Positions 34,062 through 43,127 are shown, numbered from the stretch's first letter. The stretch is DNA of 64,000 nt from an uncultured Oscillospiraceae bacterium (GCA_934539585.1 CAKTCT010000011.1:11365-75364); one strand, 5' to 3'. Numbers and translations are program-made. Notes: generated from the letters alone by a model not told the origin.

Positions 34062-35081
34062 ATGAACTACGAAACCAAACTGCTGAAGCCCGACGAAGCG
34101 GGCGTTACTCTGGCGGTCTCCCTCCTCCGGGCCGGGGAGCTGGTGGGAATGCCCACGGAAACGGTCTACGGCCTGGCGGCGGATGCGCTGAATCCCCAGG
34201 CCGCAGCGAAAATCTACGCCGCCAAGGGCCGTCCGTCGGATAACCCCCTCATCGTCCATATCGCGGACCTGGCCATGCTGGAGCCTCTGACCACTTACCG
34301 TCCGAAGCTGGCCTACACCCTGGCGGAAGCCTTCTGGCCCGGGCCGCTGACCATGATTTTCCCCAAGGCGGACCGGGTGCCCTCGGCCACCACCGGGGGC
34401 ATGGACACCGTGGCCGTCCGGATGCCCTCTCACCCGGTGGCGGCGAAGCTCATCCGGGAAAGCGGACTGCCCCTGGCGGCCCCCAGCGCCAACCTTTCGG
34501 GGCTGCCCAGCCCCACCCGGGCGGAGCACGTCTACCAGGACATGCAGGGGCGTATCCCCCTGATCTTGGACGGCGGCGAGTGCGCCGTGGGGGTGGAATC
34601 CACGGTGATCTCCGTGGGGGAGGACTCGGTGCGGCTGCTGCGGCCCGGCGGGATTACCGTGGAGATGCTCTCCCGGTACTGCCGGGTGGAGGTGGACGAC
34701 GGCGTCCTCCACAAGCTGGCGGAGGGGCAGAAGGCCCTCTCCCCGGGAATGAAATACAAGCACTATTCCCCCAAGGCCAACGTCATTATCCTGGACGGGG
34801 ACGCCGACGCTTTTGCGGAGTACGTCAACGCCCACGGCGGCGAAGGCGTCTGGGCCATGGCCTTTGAAGGGGAGGAAGGGGCGCTTTCGGTTCCGACGCT
34901 GCCCTTCGGAAAACGGGGGGACGGGCTTTCCCAGGCGAGGGTGCTCTTTGACCAGTTACGAGAGTGCGACGAAAAGGGCGCTTCCACCGTTTATGTTCCC
35001 ATGCCGGAAAAGGACGGCGTGGGGCTGGCGGTCTACAACCGGCTGCTGCGGGCGGCAGGATTTCAGGTGATCGGGCTATGA
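34062..35081 (+). CDS. sua5: L-threonylcarbamoyladenylate synthase (TsaC/Sua5)
   Basis: 339 residues. The N-terminal YrdC domain (GELVGMPTETVYGLAADALNPQAAAKIYAAKGRPSDNPLIVH) makes threonylcarbamoyl-AMP, the t6A precursor. A C-terminal Sua5 domain (MKYKHYSPKANVIIL) is present, so it is the long Sua5 form. It starts 4 bp after prfA, the usual neighbour. It works with TsaE and TsaB encoded at 27 kb. Confidence 0.95.
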   Translation: MNYETKLLKPDEAGVTLAVSLLRAGELVGMPTETVYGLAADALNPQAAAKIYAAKGRPSDNPLIVHIADLAMLEPLTTYRPKLAYTLAEAFWPGPLTMIFPKADRVPSATTGGMDTVAVRMPSHPVAAKLIRESGLPLAAPSANLSGLPSPTRAEHVYQDMQGRIPLILDGGECAVGVESTVISVGEDSVRLLRPGGITVEMLSRYCRVEVDDGVLHKLAEGQKALSPGMKYKHYSPKANVIILDGDADAFAEYVNAHGGEGVWAMAFEGEEGALSVPTLPFGKRGDGLSQARVLFDQLRECDEKGASTVYVPMPEKDGVGLAVYNRLLRAAGFQVIGL

Positions 35082-35560
35082 AAATTCGCAATGCAACCCT
35101 GGCGGATCGGGAGGAGCTTTCCCGCCTGACCGCCGAAGTCCATGAGCTGCACCGGGAAGCAAGGCCGGACGTGTACGGGGAGTTTGACCCGGAGCGGTTC
35201 CGGAAGGAGATTTCGGATACCCTTTCCTGCCCGGATTCGGTCCTGCTGGTAGCGGAGGAAGAAGGGGAGCTGGCAGGAATGGCGCTCCTCACCTTCCGGC
35301 AGCCCAAAAATCCCATCCTGAAGCCCCGGCTCTACGCCTTTTTGGAGGAGCTTTCCGTAGGGGAGCGCTTCCGGGGGCAGGGCATCGGCACGGCGCTGTT
35401 TGCGGCGGCGAAGGAGCAGGCTCTGAAACGGGGAGCGACGTCCCTGGAGCTGCAGGTCTGGAGCTTTAACGAAGCAGCCCTGCGGTTTTACGAAAAAATG
35501 GGCATGAAGGAGAAAACCCTTCAGATGGAGCTGCCCTTGCAGAAAGGAGAGAGCCGATGA
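35078..35560 (+). CDS. GNAT-family N-acetyltransferase
   Basis: 160 residues. The acetyl-CoA-binding motif SVGERFRGQGIGTALFAAAKEQA and the C-terminal FNEAALRFYEKMGM are clear. The substrate is unknown; it may acetylate a protein or small amine. The ATG at 35078 overlaps the sua5 stop (ATGA); the frame is open further upstream. The end overlaps the next gene by 4 bp. Confidence 0.9.
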   Translation: MKIRNATLADREELSRLTAEVHELHREARPDVYGEFDPERFRKEISDTLSCPDSVLLVAEEEGELAGMALLTFRQPKNPILKPRLYAFLEELSVGERFRGQGIGTALFAAAKEQALKRGATSLELQVWSFNEAALRFYEKMGMKEKTLQMELPLQKGESR

Positions 35561-36756
35561 CGGAACGCAAACCCTTGGTCATCGGGCTGACCGGCCAGAC
35601 CGGGGCGGGGAAAACCACGGTTTCCGAAGCCTTTGCCAAGCATGGCTACGCGGTGATCAACGCCGATCAGGTGGCCCGGGATGTGACGGCGGAGCCGGAG
35701 GTCCTCGCCCGGTTGGCGGAGCTTTTCGGGGAAGAAATCCTCCTGCCCGACGGGGCCCTGGACCGGAAGGCCCTGGGGGCCCGGGTCTTTTCCGACCCGG
35801 CGGAGCTGCAGAAGCTGGACGGGACCTTATATCCCATCATCGTCTCCCGCATCGAAAATCAGATCCGGCAGCTTTCGGCGGCGGGGCGGCGGTACATCCT
35901 CCTGGATGCGCCGACGCTGTTTGAAAGCGGGGCGGACAGGCTCTGCGACAAGACCGTGGCCGTCCTGGCCGAGGAGACCCTCCGGAAGGAGCGGATCATC
36001 AAGCGGGACAAGCTGACCCCGGACGCCGCGGCCTCCCGCATCGCCGCCCAGCACCCCGACGGCTTTTACCGCAAGCGCTGCGACTACATCCTGCGGAACA
36101 ACGGCACCCCGGAGCAGCTTTTTTCCCAGGGGGAGCAGCTGGTCCGGAATCTGGAGAAGAAGGACTCCCAGTGGCGGTCCATTCTCATGGCCTGCGGGGG
36201 ATTTCTCGTTTTCCTGCTGGTGATCTGGGGCGGCTACCGGCTGACCATCCAGCTCCAGTACCCCTTGAAATATCAGGATTCCGTCGCCGCATACGCGGAA
36301 AAGTACGGCGTGGAGCCTGCCTTGATTTACGGCGTTATCCGCAGCGAGAGCAGCTTCAAGCCCGACGCGGTGTCCTCTGCCGGGGCCATCGGCCTGATGC
36401 AGATCACCCAGGAGACCTTTGAATGGGCCAAAAGCGGCATGGGGGAGGAGGCGGCCGGAGACGTCTATGACAATCTCTTTGACCCGGACACCGCCATCCG
36501 CTACGGGACCTACCTGCTCAGCCGGTTCCTCCAGGAATTCGGCAGCGAAAAAAGCGCCCTGGCGGCCTATCACGCCGGGTGGAACCAGGTGAAGCGCTGG
36601 CTGGCCGACGAATCCGTCAGCGGCGACGGCGAGAACCTGGACGCCATCCCCAGCAAGACCACGGATACCTATGTGAACCGGGTGCTGTCCGCCAAATCCG
36701 TTTACGCCAAATTATACCGCCTCAGCGCGGAGACAGAAAAGGAGAATGTAAAATGA
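35557..36756 (+). CDS. coaE: Dephospho-CoA kinase fused to a membrane-anchored lytic transglycosylase
   Basis: One uninterrupted 399-codon frame. Residues 1-200 are CoaE, the last step of CoA synthesis: VIGLTGQTGAGKTTVSEAF (P-loop) and VINADQVARDV. Residues about 210-232 (SILMACGGFLVFLLVIWGGY) are one transmembrane helix. Residues about 245-390 are an Slt-type transglycosylase, with the catalytic Glu in YGVIRSESSF and the motifs GAIGLMQITQETF and AAYHAGWNQVKRW. The kinase would face the cytoplasm and the muramidase the cell wall. The start overlaps the GNAT stop (ATGA). An internal ATG (36187) lacks a well-spaced ribosome-binding site. Confidence 0.9.
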   Translation: MTERKPLVIGLTGQTGAGKTTVSEAFAKHGYAVINADQVARDVTAEPEVLARLAELFGEEILLPDGALDRKALGARVFSDPAELQKLDGTLYPIIVSRIENQIRQLSAAGRRYILLDAPTLFESGADRLCDKTVAVLAEETLRKERIIKRDKLTPDAAASRIAAQHPDGFYRKRCDYILRNNGTPEQLFSQGEQLVRNLEKKDSQWRSILMACGGFLVFLLVIWGGYRLTIQLQYPLKYQDSVAAYAEKYGVEPALIYGVIRSESSFKPDAVSSAGAIGLMQITQETFEWAKSGMGEEAAGDVYDNLFDPDTAIRYGTYLLSRFLQEFGSEKSALAAYHAGWNQVKRWLADESVSGDGENLDAIPSKTTDTYVNRVLSAKSVYAKLYRLSAETEKENVK

Positions 36757-38141
36757 ACGCAAAAGAATGGAAAGAAAAGCTGTATCTTCACAAGAAGAAC
36801 GGCGGCCTGGTCCTCAGCGAGGAGGAGCTCCAGAAGGCCCAGGATTTCTGCCAGGAGTACAAAAACTTCCTGAATTGCAGCAAGACCGAGCGGGAAGCGG
36901 TGCATTACGCCGTGGCCCGGGCGGAGGCCCAGGGCTTCGTCCCCTTCGACCCCAACACCGCCTATAAGGCCGGGGATAAGGTCTACCTGAACAACCGGGG
37001 CAAGGCCCTGATCCTGGCGGTCGTGGGCAAAAACTGCCTCTGCGACGGCGTCCACATCCTGGCGGCCCACACCGACTCCCCCCGGCTGGACCTGAAACAG
37101 GTCCCGGTGTATGAGGACGGCGAAATGGCCTACTTCAAGACCCACTACTACGGCGGCATCAAGAAATACCAGTGGGTGACGACCCCCCTGTCCCTCCACG
37201 GCGTGCTGGTGAAGAACGACGGCACCACCGTCACCGTGCGGGTGGGCGAGGACGAGGGCGACCCCGTGTTCTGCGTCACCGATCTGCTGCCCCACCTGGC
37301 CGCGGACCAGATGAAGCGCCCGGCGGCGGAGCTCATCCGGGGCGAGGAGCTGAACCTGGTGGTCGGCTCTCTGCCTTTCCGGGACGACGAGGCCAGCGAG
37401 CGGGTCAAGCTGAACCTTCTGAAGACCCTCTTTGAGAAATACGGCGTCACCGAGGCGGACTTCCTCTCCGCCGAGCTGGAAGTGGTCCCCGCCTTCAAGG
37501 CCGGAGACGTGGGCTTCGACCGGAGCTTCGTCGGCGGCTACGGCCAGGACGACCGGGTCTGCGCCTTTACCGAGATGGAGGCCGTCTTCGACTGCGGCGT
37601 GCCGGATACCACGGTGATGTGCATCTTCGCGGATAAAGAGGAGATCGGCTCCTGCGGCAGCACCGGCATGAAGTGCGCCTTCCTGCGGCACTTCATTGAG
37701 GACCTGGCGGCGGCCCACGGCATCGAGGGCCGGACGGTGCTGAAAAACTCCAAGTGCCTCTCCGCTGACGTCAGCGCGGCCTTTGACCCCACCTTCGCCG
37801 ACGTTTACGAGCGGAAGAACAACGCCTTTGTGAACTACGGCGTGTCCATCTGCAAGTACACCGGCTCCCGGGGCAAGGGCGGCTCCTCCGACGCCTCTGC
37901 GGAATTCATGGGCTGGGTCCGGAAGATTCTGGACGAGGGCAACGTCCTCTGGCAGACCTCCGAGCTGGGCAAGGTGGACCAGGGCGGCGGCGGCACCGTT
38001 GCGGCCTACATCGCCGAGCTGGACGTGGACACCATCGACGTCGGCGTGCCGGTGCTCTCCATGCACGCGCCTTACGAGATGACCTCCAAGATCGACGTGT
38101 ACTCCACCTATCGGGCGTTTGTGGAGTTCTGCAAGGCGTAA
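36753..38141 (+). CDS. apeA: M18-family aminopeptidase
   Basis: 462 residues of the M18 metallo-aminopeptidase family. Metal-binding motifs: HILAAHTDSPRLDLK, FADKEEIGSCGSTGM and the C-terminal PVLSMHAPYEMTSKIDV. It removes N-terminal residues from peptides in the cytoplasm. The ATG at 36753 overlaps the preceding stop; GGAGA is upstream. Last gene of the prfA-sua5 cluster. Confidence 0.93.
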   Translation: MNAKEWKEKLYLHKKNGGLVLSEEELQKAQDFCQEYKNFLNCSKTEREAVHYAVARAEAQGFVPFDPNTAYKAGDKVYLNNRGKALILAVVGKNCLCDGVHILAAHTDSPRLDLKQVPVYEDGEMAYFKTHYYGGIKKYQWVTTPLSLHGVLVKNDGTTVTVRVGEDEGDPVFCVTDLLPHLAADQMKRPAAELIRGEELNLVVGSLPFRDDEASERVKLNLLKTLFEKYGVTEADFLSAELEVVPAFKAGDVGFDRSFVGGYGQDDRVCAFTEMEAVFDCGVPDTTVMCIFADKEEIGSCGSTGMKCAFLRHFIEDLAAAHGIEGRTVLKNSKCLSADVSAAFDPTFADVYERKNNAFVNYGVSICKYTGSRGKGGSSDASAEFMGWVRKILDEGNVLWQTSELGKVDQGGGGTVAAYIAELDVDTIDVGVPVLSMHAPYEMTSKIDVYSTYRAFVEFCKA

Positions 38142-38157
38142 ACCACATAAAACAGAG

Positions 38158-38194
38158 AACAGGTCCGGCGGTTGATCCGCTGGACCTGTTTTTG
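38158..38194 (+). terminator. Rho-independent terminator after the M18 gene
   Basis: ACAGGTCCGGCGG pairs with CCGCTGGACCTGT (one mismatch), followed by TTTTTG. Confidence 0.88.
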
Positions 38195-38235
38195 TATCGG
38201 TTTCCGGGGAAGGGCGGCGCTTCCGGGACGGTTTG

Positions 38236-38862
38236 TCACTCGCGGTCTCCCGTGATAAAGTAGTCGCAGTACGGACCGCCGCTGGCCAGGGTCTGCTCCC
38301 GGTGCAGGACGCCGTGCTGGAGCGTGATCATCACCTGGTCCAGCTCGCAGAACAGGGGCATCAGCTCCGAAACGCCCAGCTTTTCCGCATAGCCGCAGAT
38401 GGGGCAGCGGGTGATGCGGTAGTAGCAGGCGCCTTCATAGGGCTTTCCCACAAAATCCACCTTGAAGGAGGTCGGGTACAGCTTTTCCTTTTCCGGCGTG
38501 TACCATTTGGCGTACTTTACGACGCTTTTCTGGTTCTCCGCCTTTCCCTTGGCGGTGTTCAGGTCGGTCTTTGCAAAGTACCACCGGATGTGGTACAGCG
38601 AGCGGCGCATCATTTCCTGCACGGTTTTGGGCGGGATTTTCTTTTCGCTTGCCACATAGGGCGCGACAAAGGCCAGGGCAAAGAGCTCATTGTAGGCCAT
38701 GGGGTTATCGTCCCCAATGTCGTCCGCCTGCTCCACCAGCTTCCGGTAGACGCTTTTGCTTTTTTTCATGATCTGGGCGGCATAGGCTTTGCCGTAGTTC
38801 TCCGCCAGGACCTTTCTCATCGGGGCCTTGAACATCCAGAAGTAAAAACCGTTGTATTTCAT
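38236..38862 (-). CDS. L-2-amino-thiazoline-4-carboxylic acid hydrolase-family protein
   Basis: 208 residues. The C-terminal part (RCPICGYAEKLGVSELMPLFCELD ... CDYFITGD) matches the ATC-hydrolase family, named for an enzyme that opens L-2-amino-thiazoline-4-carboxylate to S-carbamoyl-cysteine. Most members are uncharacterised, so the activity is not assured. It overlaps the TetR gene by 4 bp and shares its promoter, so the regulator probably controls it. Confidence 0.82.
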   Translation of the reverse strand: MKYNGFYFWMFKAPMRKVLAENYGKAYAAQIMKKSKSVYRKLVEQADDIGDDNPMAYNELFALAFVAPYVASEKKIPPKTVQEMMRRSLYHIRWYFAKTDLNTAKGKAENQKSVVKYAKWYTPEKEKLYPTSFKVDFVGKPYEGACYYRITRCPICGYAEKLGVSELMPLFCELDQVMITLQHGVLHREQTLASGGPYCDYFITGDRE

Positions 38863-39488
38863 CTCATATCCTCCTGTACATGAGTGGCAGAATCAAAAAG
38901 GGCCGTCCAGCCGCCGAAATGGTAGGTCATCAGCGACGCCATATACCTTTCTGCGGTTTCTCGTTGGGGGCAGTCGAGCACGATCCTGCGGTAGCAGTCA
39001 AACTGCGCGGAAATCAGAAGCCCCAGCAGCGTTTCATCGATGGCGGTAAATCCCGCCTGGCGGAAAAACGCGATGCTTTCGTCGATTTTCCTCTGGACGA
39101 TTCCGTCAAAGCAATGCTCCAGGCTGCTTCCTGCGCTGCGGCAGAGCAGCAGGACCGCATCCTCATAATGGTCGAAAATCAGGCGGAGGATCGCTGCGGA
39201 TTCCTGCTGCATGGAGGCGTTCAGCCCTTGGAGGAAATCCGCGCCTGCGCCGGAATAGTAGTCCGCCCTGGTATCCCGGAACAGGGCCCCGATCTCCTCC
39301 AGAAACGGCTGAAGCAGACACGCGAACAGCGCGTTCTTGGACGGATACCGCGTCTGGATCGCTCCGACGGTGACGCCTGCTTTCCCGGCGATTTTCCGGA
39401 GGGACGCGCCGGTGTAGCCTTTCTGCGCGAACTCCTCCCGGGCGGCGGCGGTGATCTTGTCGTCTAACGAATGGTCTCTCAGCGCCAT
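38859..39488 (-). CDS. TetR/AcrR-family transcriptional regulator
   Basis: 209 residues. The N-terminal helix-turn-helix (AAAREEFAQKGYTGASLRKIAGKAGVTVGAIQTRYPSKNALFACLL) is typical. The C-terminal ligand domain is divergent. GGAGGTG precedes the ATG. The gene is first in a two-gene unit with the ATC-hydrolase-like gene, and its promoter region carries a tandem operator-like repeat, so autoregulation is likely. Confidence 0.92.
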   Translation of the reverse strand: MALRDHSLDDKITAAAREEFAQKGYTGASLRKIAGKAGVTVGAIQTRYPSKNALFACLLQPFLEEIGALFRDTRADYYSGAGADFLQGLNASMQQESAAILRLIFDHYEDAVLLLCRSAGSSLEHCFDGIVQRKIDESIAFFRQAGFTAIDETLLGLLISAQFDCYRRIVLDCPQRETAERYMASLMTYHFGGWTALFDSATHVQEDMR

Positions 39489-39505
39489 ATATGCACCTCC
39501 CTTTG

Positions 39506-39536
39506 TTTGATTACATTGTATTTGATTACACTGTAA
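39506..39536 (-). promoter_or_regulatory. Paired TetR operator-like repeats
   Basis: TTTGATTACA occurs twice (39506-39515 and 39521-39530), 15 bp apart. Each is followed by TTGTA or CTGTA, making TTACA-N-TGTA palindromes; the second is the perfect TTACACTGTAA. The pair lies right after the -10 box, where a bound repressor would block transcription. Confidence 0.75.
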
Positions 39537-39564
39537 TTATAGCAAAACGACCTCCTTTTGTCAA
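39536..39564 (-). promoter_or_regulatory. Consensus promoter of the TetR operon
   Basis: On the minus strand there is a perfect TTGACA (39559-39564), 17 bp and a perfect TATAAT (39536-39541). Confidence 0.92.
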
Positions 39565-39610
39565 GCAGACAGAAGAAGGTCGGTTTGTTTGTTTTGCATC
39601 TGTCAAAGGT

Positions 39611-40495
39611 TTATCCCTTCACAGACCCCACGGAGATTCCCTTGACAAAGTATTTCTGCAAAAAGGGATAGGCCAGCATCACCGGCAGGATTCCCAGCAC
39701 CGTCAGGGCCATGCGGACCGCCGTGGAGGGCAGCCTGGAGACGTGAACGCTTCCGCCGGAGGCCGCCGCCTGCTTTAATGCGTCCAGGTTCCGCTGGATG
39801 TTGGTCAGGAGGACCTGGATGCTGAACAGCCGCTCGTCGGTGACGTAGTAAAGGCCGTTGGTCCAGTCGTTCCAGTACCCCAGGCCGATGAGGAGGCTCA
39901 GGGTGGCCAGGATGGGCAGCGCCATGGGCAGCACGATCTGCCGGAGGATGCAGAATTCGCTGGCGCCGTCGATCCGGGCCGCCTCAATGACGGCATCGGG
40001 GATGTTGGCGGAAAAGTAGGTCCGGGTCATGATGACGTTGAAGGCGCTCATCAGCAGCCCCGGGATCAGCAGCGCGAAAATCGTGTTCCGGATGTGGAAG
40101 GTCCGGGTCCACATGATGTAGGAGGGGACCAGCCCGCCGCTGAACAGCATGGTAAAGAACAGGAAGAAGGAGAAAAACTTCCGCCCGGGCAGGTCCTTCC
40201 GGGACAGGGGATAGGCGAACAGCGTGGTGATCAGCAGCGCCGCCGCAGTCCCCACCACGGTGATGAAAATCGAGACTCCATAGGCGTTGAACATGGAGCC
40301 GGAGTCCAGGAACACATACCGGTAGGCGTCCAGGCTCCACGCCTTGGGGAAAAAGGAGTACCCGTTTGCCGTCAGCGCGGCTTCTGCTGTAAACGAGGAG
40401 ATCACCAGCAGGAAAAACGGCGCGATGCACCCCAGTGTCAGCAGCGCCAGAATGATGTTGGCGGCGATTTGAAAGCCTTTGTTTTTTCCGACCAT
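39611..40495 (-). CDS. Sugar ABC transporter permease (LplC/MalG-like)
   Basis: 294 residues with six transmembrane segments and the EAA loop EAARIDGASEFCILRQIVLPMALP. It resembles YtcP/LplC permeases that work with an LplB-type partner and a YtcQ/LplA-type lipoprotein. The substrate is probably an oligosaccharide or uronide. No ATPase gene is present; such importers often share MsmK-type ATPases encoded elsewhere. It is the last gene of the solute-binding protein-permease operon. Confidence 0.92.
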   Translation of the reverse strand: MVGKNKGFQIAANIILALLTLGCIAPFFLLVISSFTAEAALTANGYSFFPKAWSLDAYRYVFLDSGSMFNAYGVSIFITVVGTAAALLITTLFAYPLSRKDLPGRKFFSFFLFFTMLFSGGLVPSYIMWTRTFHIRNTIFALLIPGLLMSAFNVIMTRTYFSANIPDAVIEAARIDGASEFCILRQIVLPMALPILATLSLLIGLGYWNDWTNGLYYVTDERLFSIQVLLTNIQRNLDALKQAAASGGSVHVSRLPSTAVRMALTVLGILPVMLAYPFLQKYFVKGISVGSVKG

Positions 40496-40508
40496 AGGAA
40501 TCCCTCCT

Positions 40509-41426
40509 TCAGAATAACGCGCTGTCGCTGTCCAGCCGGTTCACCACCAGGTTGGCCGTCAGCACCAGAACAAATCCCACCACGGACTGATAGACCCCCG
40601 CCGCCGAGGACATCCCGATGTTGTTGGTCTGCATCAGCCCCCGGAACACGTAGGTGTCGATGGTGTTGGTGACGTTCTGCAGGGGGCCGGAGTTCATGGG
40701 CACCTGGTAAAACAGGCCGAAGTCCGACCGGAAGATGTTCCCGATGCTCATCAGCGTCAGAATGATGATGGTGGACTTCAGACAGGGGATGGTCACATGC
40801 CAGACCTGCTTCCAGCGGTTGGCACCGTCCACAATGGCCGCTTCGTAAAGGCTCCGGTCGATGCCGCAGATGGTGGCGTAGTAAAGGATGGTGTTGTATC
40901 CCAGGGATTTCCACAATCCGATGAAAACCAGAATGAAGGGCCAGTATTTGGGCTGATTGTACCAGTCAATGGGGCCCATGCCGAAAAGGGGAAGGACGCT
41001 TTTGTTGAGAAAGCCGTTGGCGGAGCTCAAAAACGCAAAGGCCAGGAAGCTCACCACCACCATGGAGATCAGGAAGGGAATCAGCAGCACCGTCTGGTAC
41101 AGCTGCTTGGCCGCCTTGCTCTGAATCTCGCTCAGCAGAATGGCCACGGCAATGGCCAGGACCGTTCCCAGAACGATGAAGGCCAGGTTGTAAAGGATGG
41201 TGTTCCGGGTGATGAGCCAGGCATCGCTGGTCCGGAAAAGAAATTCGAAGTTTTTGAAGCCGCAGAAGGGGCTTTTCCAGATCCCCTGGAGGGCGTTGTA
41301 CCGCTTGAATGCAATGACGATCCCGGCCATGGGGATGTAATTGTTGATGACCACATAGAGGAACCCCGGCAGCATCATCAGGTAAAGGGGCCAGTATCCC
41401 GCGATCTTGCGCAGTTTGTGTTTCAT
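40509..41426 (-). CDS. Sugar ABC transporter permease (LplB-like)
   Basis: 305 residues, six transmembrane segments, EAA loop YEAAIVDGANRWKQVWHVTIPCL. The opening (AGYWPLYLMMLPGFLYVVINNYIPMAGIVIAFKRYN) is typical of LplB. The ATG at 41426 has AAGGAGA upstream; the ATG at 41444 does not. It is 12 bp from the downstream permease gene. Confidence 0.93.
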   Translation of the reverse strand: MKHKLRKIAGYWPLYLMMLPGFLYVVINNYIPMAGIVIAFKRYNALQGIWKSPFCGFKNFEFLFRTSDAWLITRNTILYNLAFIVLGTVLAIAVAILLSEIQSKAAKQLYQTVLLIPFLISMVVVSFLAFAFLSSANGFLNKSVLPLFGMGPIDWYNQPKYWPFILVFIGLWKSLGYNTILYYATICGIDRSLYEAAIVDGANRWKQVWHVTIPCLKSTIIILTLMSIGNIFRSDFGLFYQVPMNSGPLQNVTNTIDTYVFRGLMQTNNIGMSSAAGVYQSVVGFVLVLTANLVVNRLDSDSALF

Positions 41427-41458
41427 TTGTCCGTTCTCCTTCATCTTGCGTCAACGGC

Positions 41459-41497
41459 AAAAGACGGGCCGGGAAGTCAGCGGCCCGTCTTTTTTTG
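41459..41497 (-). terminator. Terminator/attenuator between the binding-protein and permease genes
   Basis: AAGACGGGCCG and its complement form a stem with T-rich flanks on both strands. Partial termination here would keep the binding protein more abundant than the permeases. Confidence 0.75.
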
Positions 41498-41504
41498 CGG
41501 CGTT

Positions 41505-43031
41505 TTAGGAAATTGCTTTCAGCCACGCATCCATCTGCGCCTGTTTGTCGGTGATGATGGTGTTGATGCCGGCGGCTTCCAATTCGCTGATAAACTGGGG
41601 AATCGTCTCGGTGGGGTTCAGGATGCCCCAGCGGAGGCCAAGGTCATATTTGCTGACCACGTTCTGGCAGGCGGTCTCCTCGTTGAGGACGTTGGAGTTG
41701 TCGTAGGAGAAGCCCAGGGCAGGACTGGGAAGGGCTTCGTCGCAGAACGTCTGCATCTGCTGCCACACGTCGGTGTCGTTGCCCGCGTAAGGCGGAGTGA
41801 TGCGCTGGTTCGGCCAGGCCCATTCCTGAGAGGGGTAGGGGGAAGCGGTGGTGTCCACGCCTTCCGGCACGGTGATGAAGGTCTTGGTGTCGTCGGTGTA
41901 GACCCAGTGCTTGCCTTCAATGCCGTTGATAAAGAGGTTGGAGACCTCTACATCGGTGTACATCAGGTTCCACAGGGCCATGGCCTGTTCCGGATGCTCG
42001 CTGGTAGTGGGGATGATGAAGGAGGAACCCTGAATGTTTCCGTTGCACCGGTAGGGAGCCACCAGTTCAATCAAGGCGCAGTCCACGCCGTAAGCGTTGA
42101 TGCACTCCTGGTGCTTGCCGGGTTTCGTGCCGGTGAGGATGGAGAAGCCTACGGTGCCCAGGAGGTTAAACTCCGTGGCAGAGGTGATGTCGGGCATGAT
42201 CAGGCCCTCCTGGTTCCACTGATACATCCGTTCGCAGAATTCCCGGTAGGCGTCGGTCGCAAAGTAGTTGACCACGGTGGTGGATTTGGGATCAGCGGAA
42301 AGGTCCAGAACGCCCAGAGAGTTTCCGAGATCATCCTTGGCGATGGGGGTGCTCATTCCGCCGCCGCCCCAGGAGGAAACCATGGGGTACAGGTCCGGAC
42401 GGGCTTCCTTAACTTTCTGGAGCACTTCGTGGATGTCGTTCCAATCCTTGATGGTGGACTCGTCCACGCCGATCTCGCTCAACACGTCCCGCCGCATGGC
42501 AAAGGCCGTACCGGCGGCGTTGTCCTTCTGATTGGGGAGGGCGTAGAGAACGCCGTTAAAACGGTCGGCTTTCATTTCGGTCTCACTGACCACGCTGGGG
42601 ATGTCCTTGCCGTAGTTTGCAAGAAGGTCGTCCAGAGGAGTGGCCAGTCCGTTGGCAACCAGGGAGGCCAGTCCGCCGGGATAGCCGTGGTAGCAGGTCA
42701 GATCCCATTTTTCACCGGCAGTCAGGGCCAGGTTCAACTTCTGCGGGTCGTTGCTCCGGGTCAGCTCGACTTCTGCGCCGATTTTGTCCCGAGTGATCTT
42801 GCTGACGGCTTCTGCCACCTCGTTGACATCTTCGGTTTTCGGCTGCCCATCCACAAATCCCCAGACTTTCAGGGTGACGATCTCACCGGAAGGCGCTGCT
42901 GCGGAAGATTCCGGCGTGCTGGCCGGGGTCTTGGAGCTTTCGGCGGCGCCGCCTCCGCCGCACCCCGCCAGGGCGGAACCTGCCATGGCCGCAGCGAGAA
43001 GAAGGACGACGGCTCGTTTCATCTTTTTCAC
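41505..43031 (-). CDS. Sugar ABC transporter solute-binding lipoprotein (LplA/YtcQ-like)
   Basis: 508 residues. The lipoprotein signal peptide is MKKMKRAVVLLLAAAMAGSA, then LAGC (lipobox; Cys23), followed by a Ser/Pro linker and a family-1-type binding domain (VTLKVWGFVDGQPKT ...). AAAGGAG upstream decides the GTG start at 43031. It is the first gene of the operon and divergent from the histidine kinase. Confidence 0.93.
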   Translation of the reverse strand: MKKMKRAVVLLLAAAMAGSALAGCGGGGAAESSKTPASTPESSAAAPSGEIVTLKVWGFVDGQPKTEDVNEVAEAVSKITRDKIGAEVELTRSNDPQKLNLALTAGEKWDLTCYHGYPGGLASLVANGLATPLDDLLANYGKDIPSVVSETEMKADRFNGVLYALPNQKDNAAGTAFAMRRDVLSEIGVDESTIKDWNDIHEVLQKVKEARPDLYPMVSSWGGGGMSTPIAKDDLGNSLGVLDLSADPKSTTVVNYFATDAYREFCERMYQWNQEGLIMPDITSATEFNLLGTVGFSILTGTKPGKHQECINAYGVDCALIELVAPYRCNGNIQGSSFIIPTTSEHPEQAMALWNLMYTDVEVSNLFINGIEGKHWVYTDDTKTFITVPEGVDTTASPYPSQEWAWPNQRITPPYAGNDTDVWQQMQTFCDEALPSPALGFSYDNSNVLNEETACQNVVSKYDLGLRWGILNPTETIPQFISELEAAGINTIITDKQAQMDAWLKAIS

Positions 43032-43127
43032 AGAAATTCTCCTTTCGACTTGCCCGTTTTCACGGGAACGTTGTGATTCTCATTTTACCGGATTCCGGCG
43101 GGAATTTCTATCAATTTTCCCGGAGAA

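Noticed and set aside
36187..36756. A separate lytic transglycosylase gene starting inside the CoaE fusion
   Set aside because: The internal ATG has no well-spaced ribosome-binding site, and the frame is continuous with CoaE without an intervening stop. Kept as an alternative, not called.
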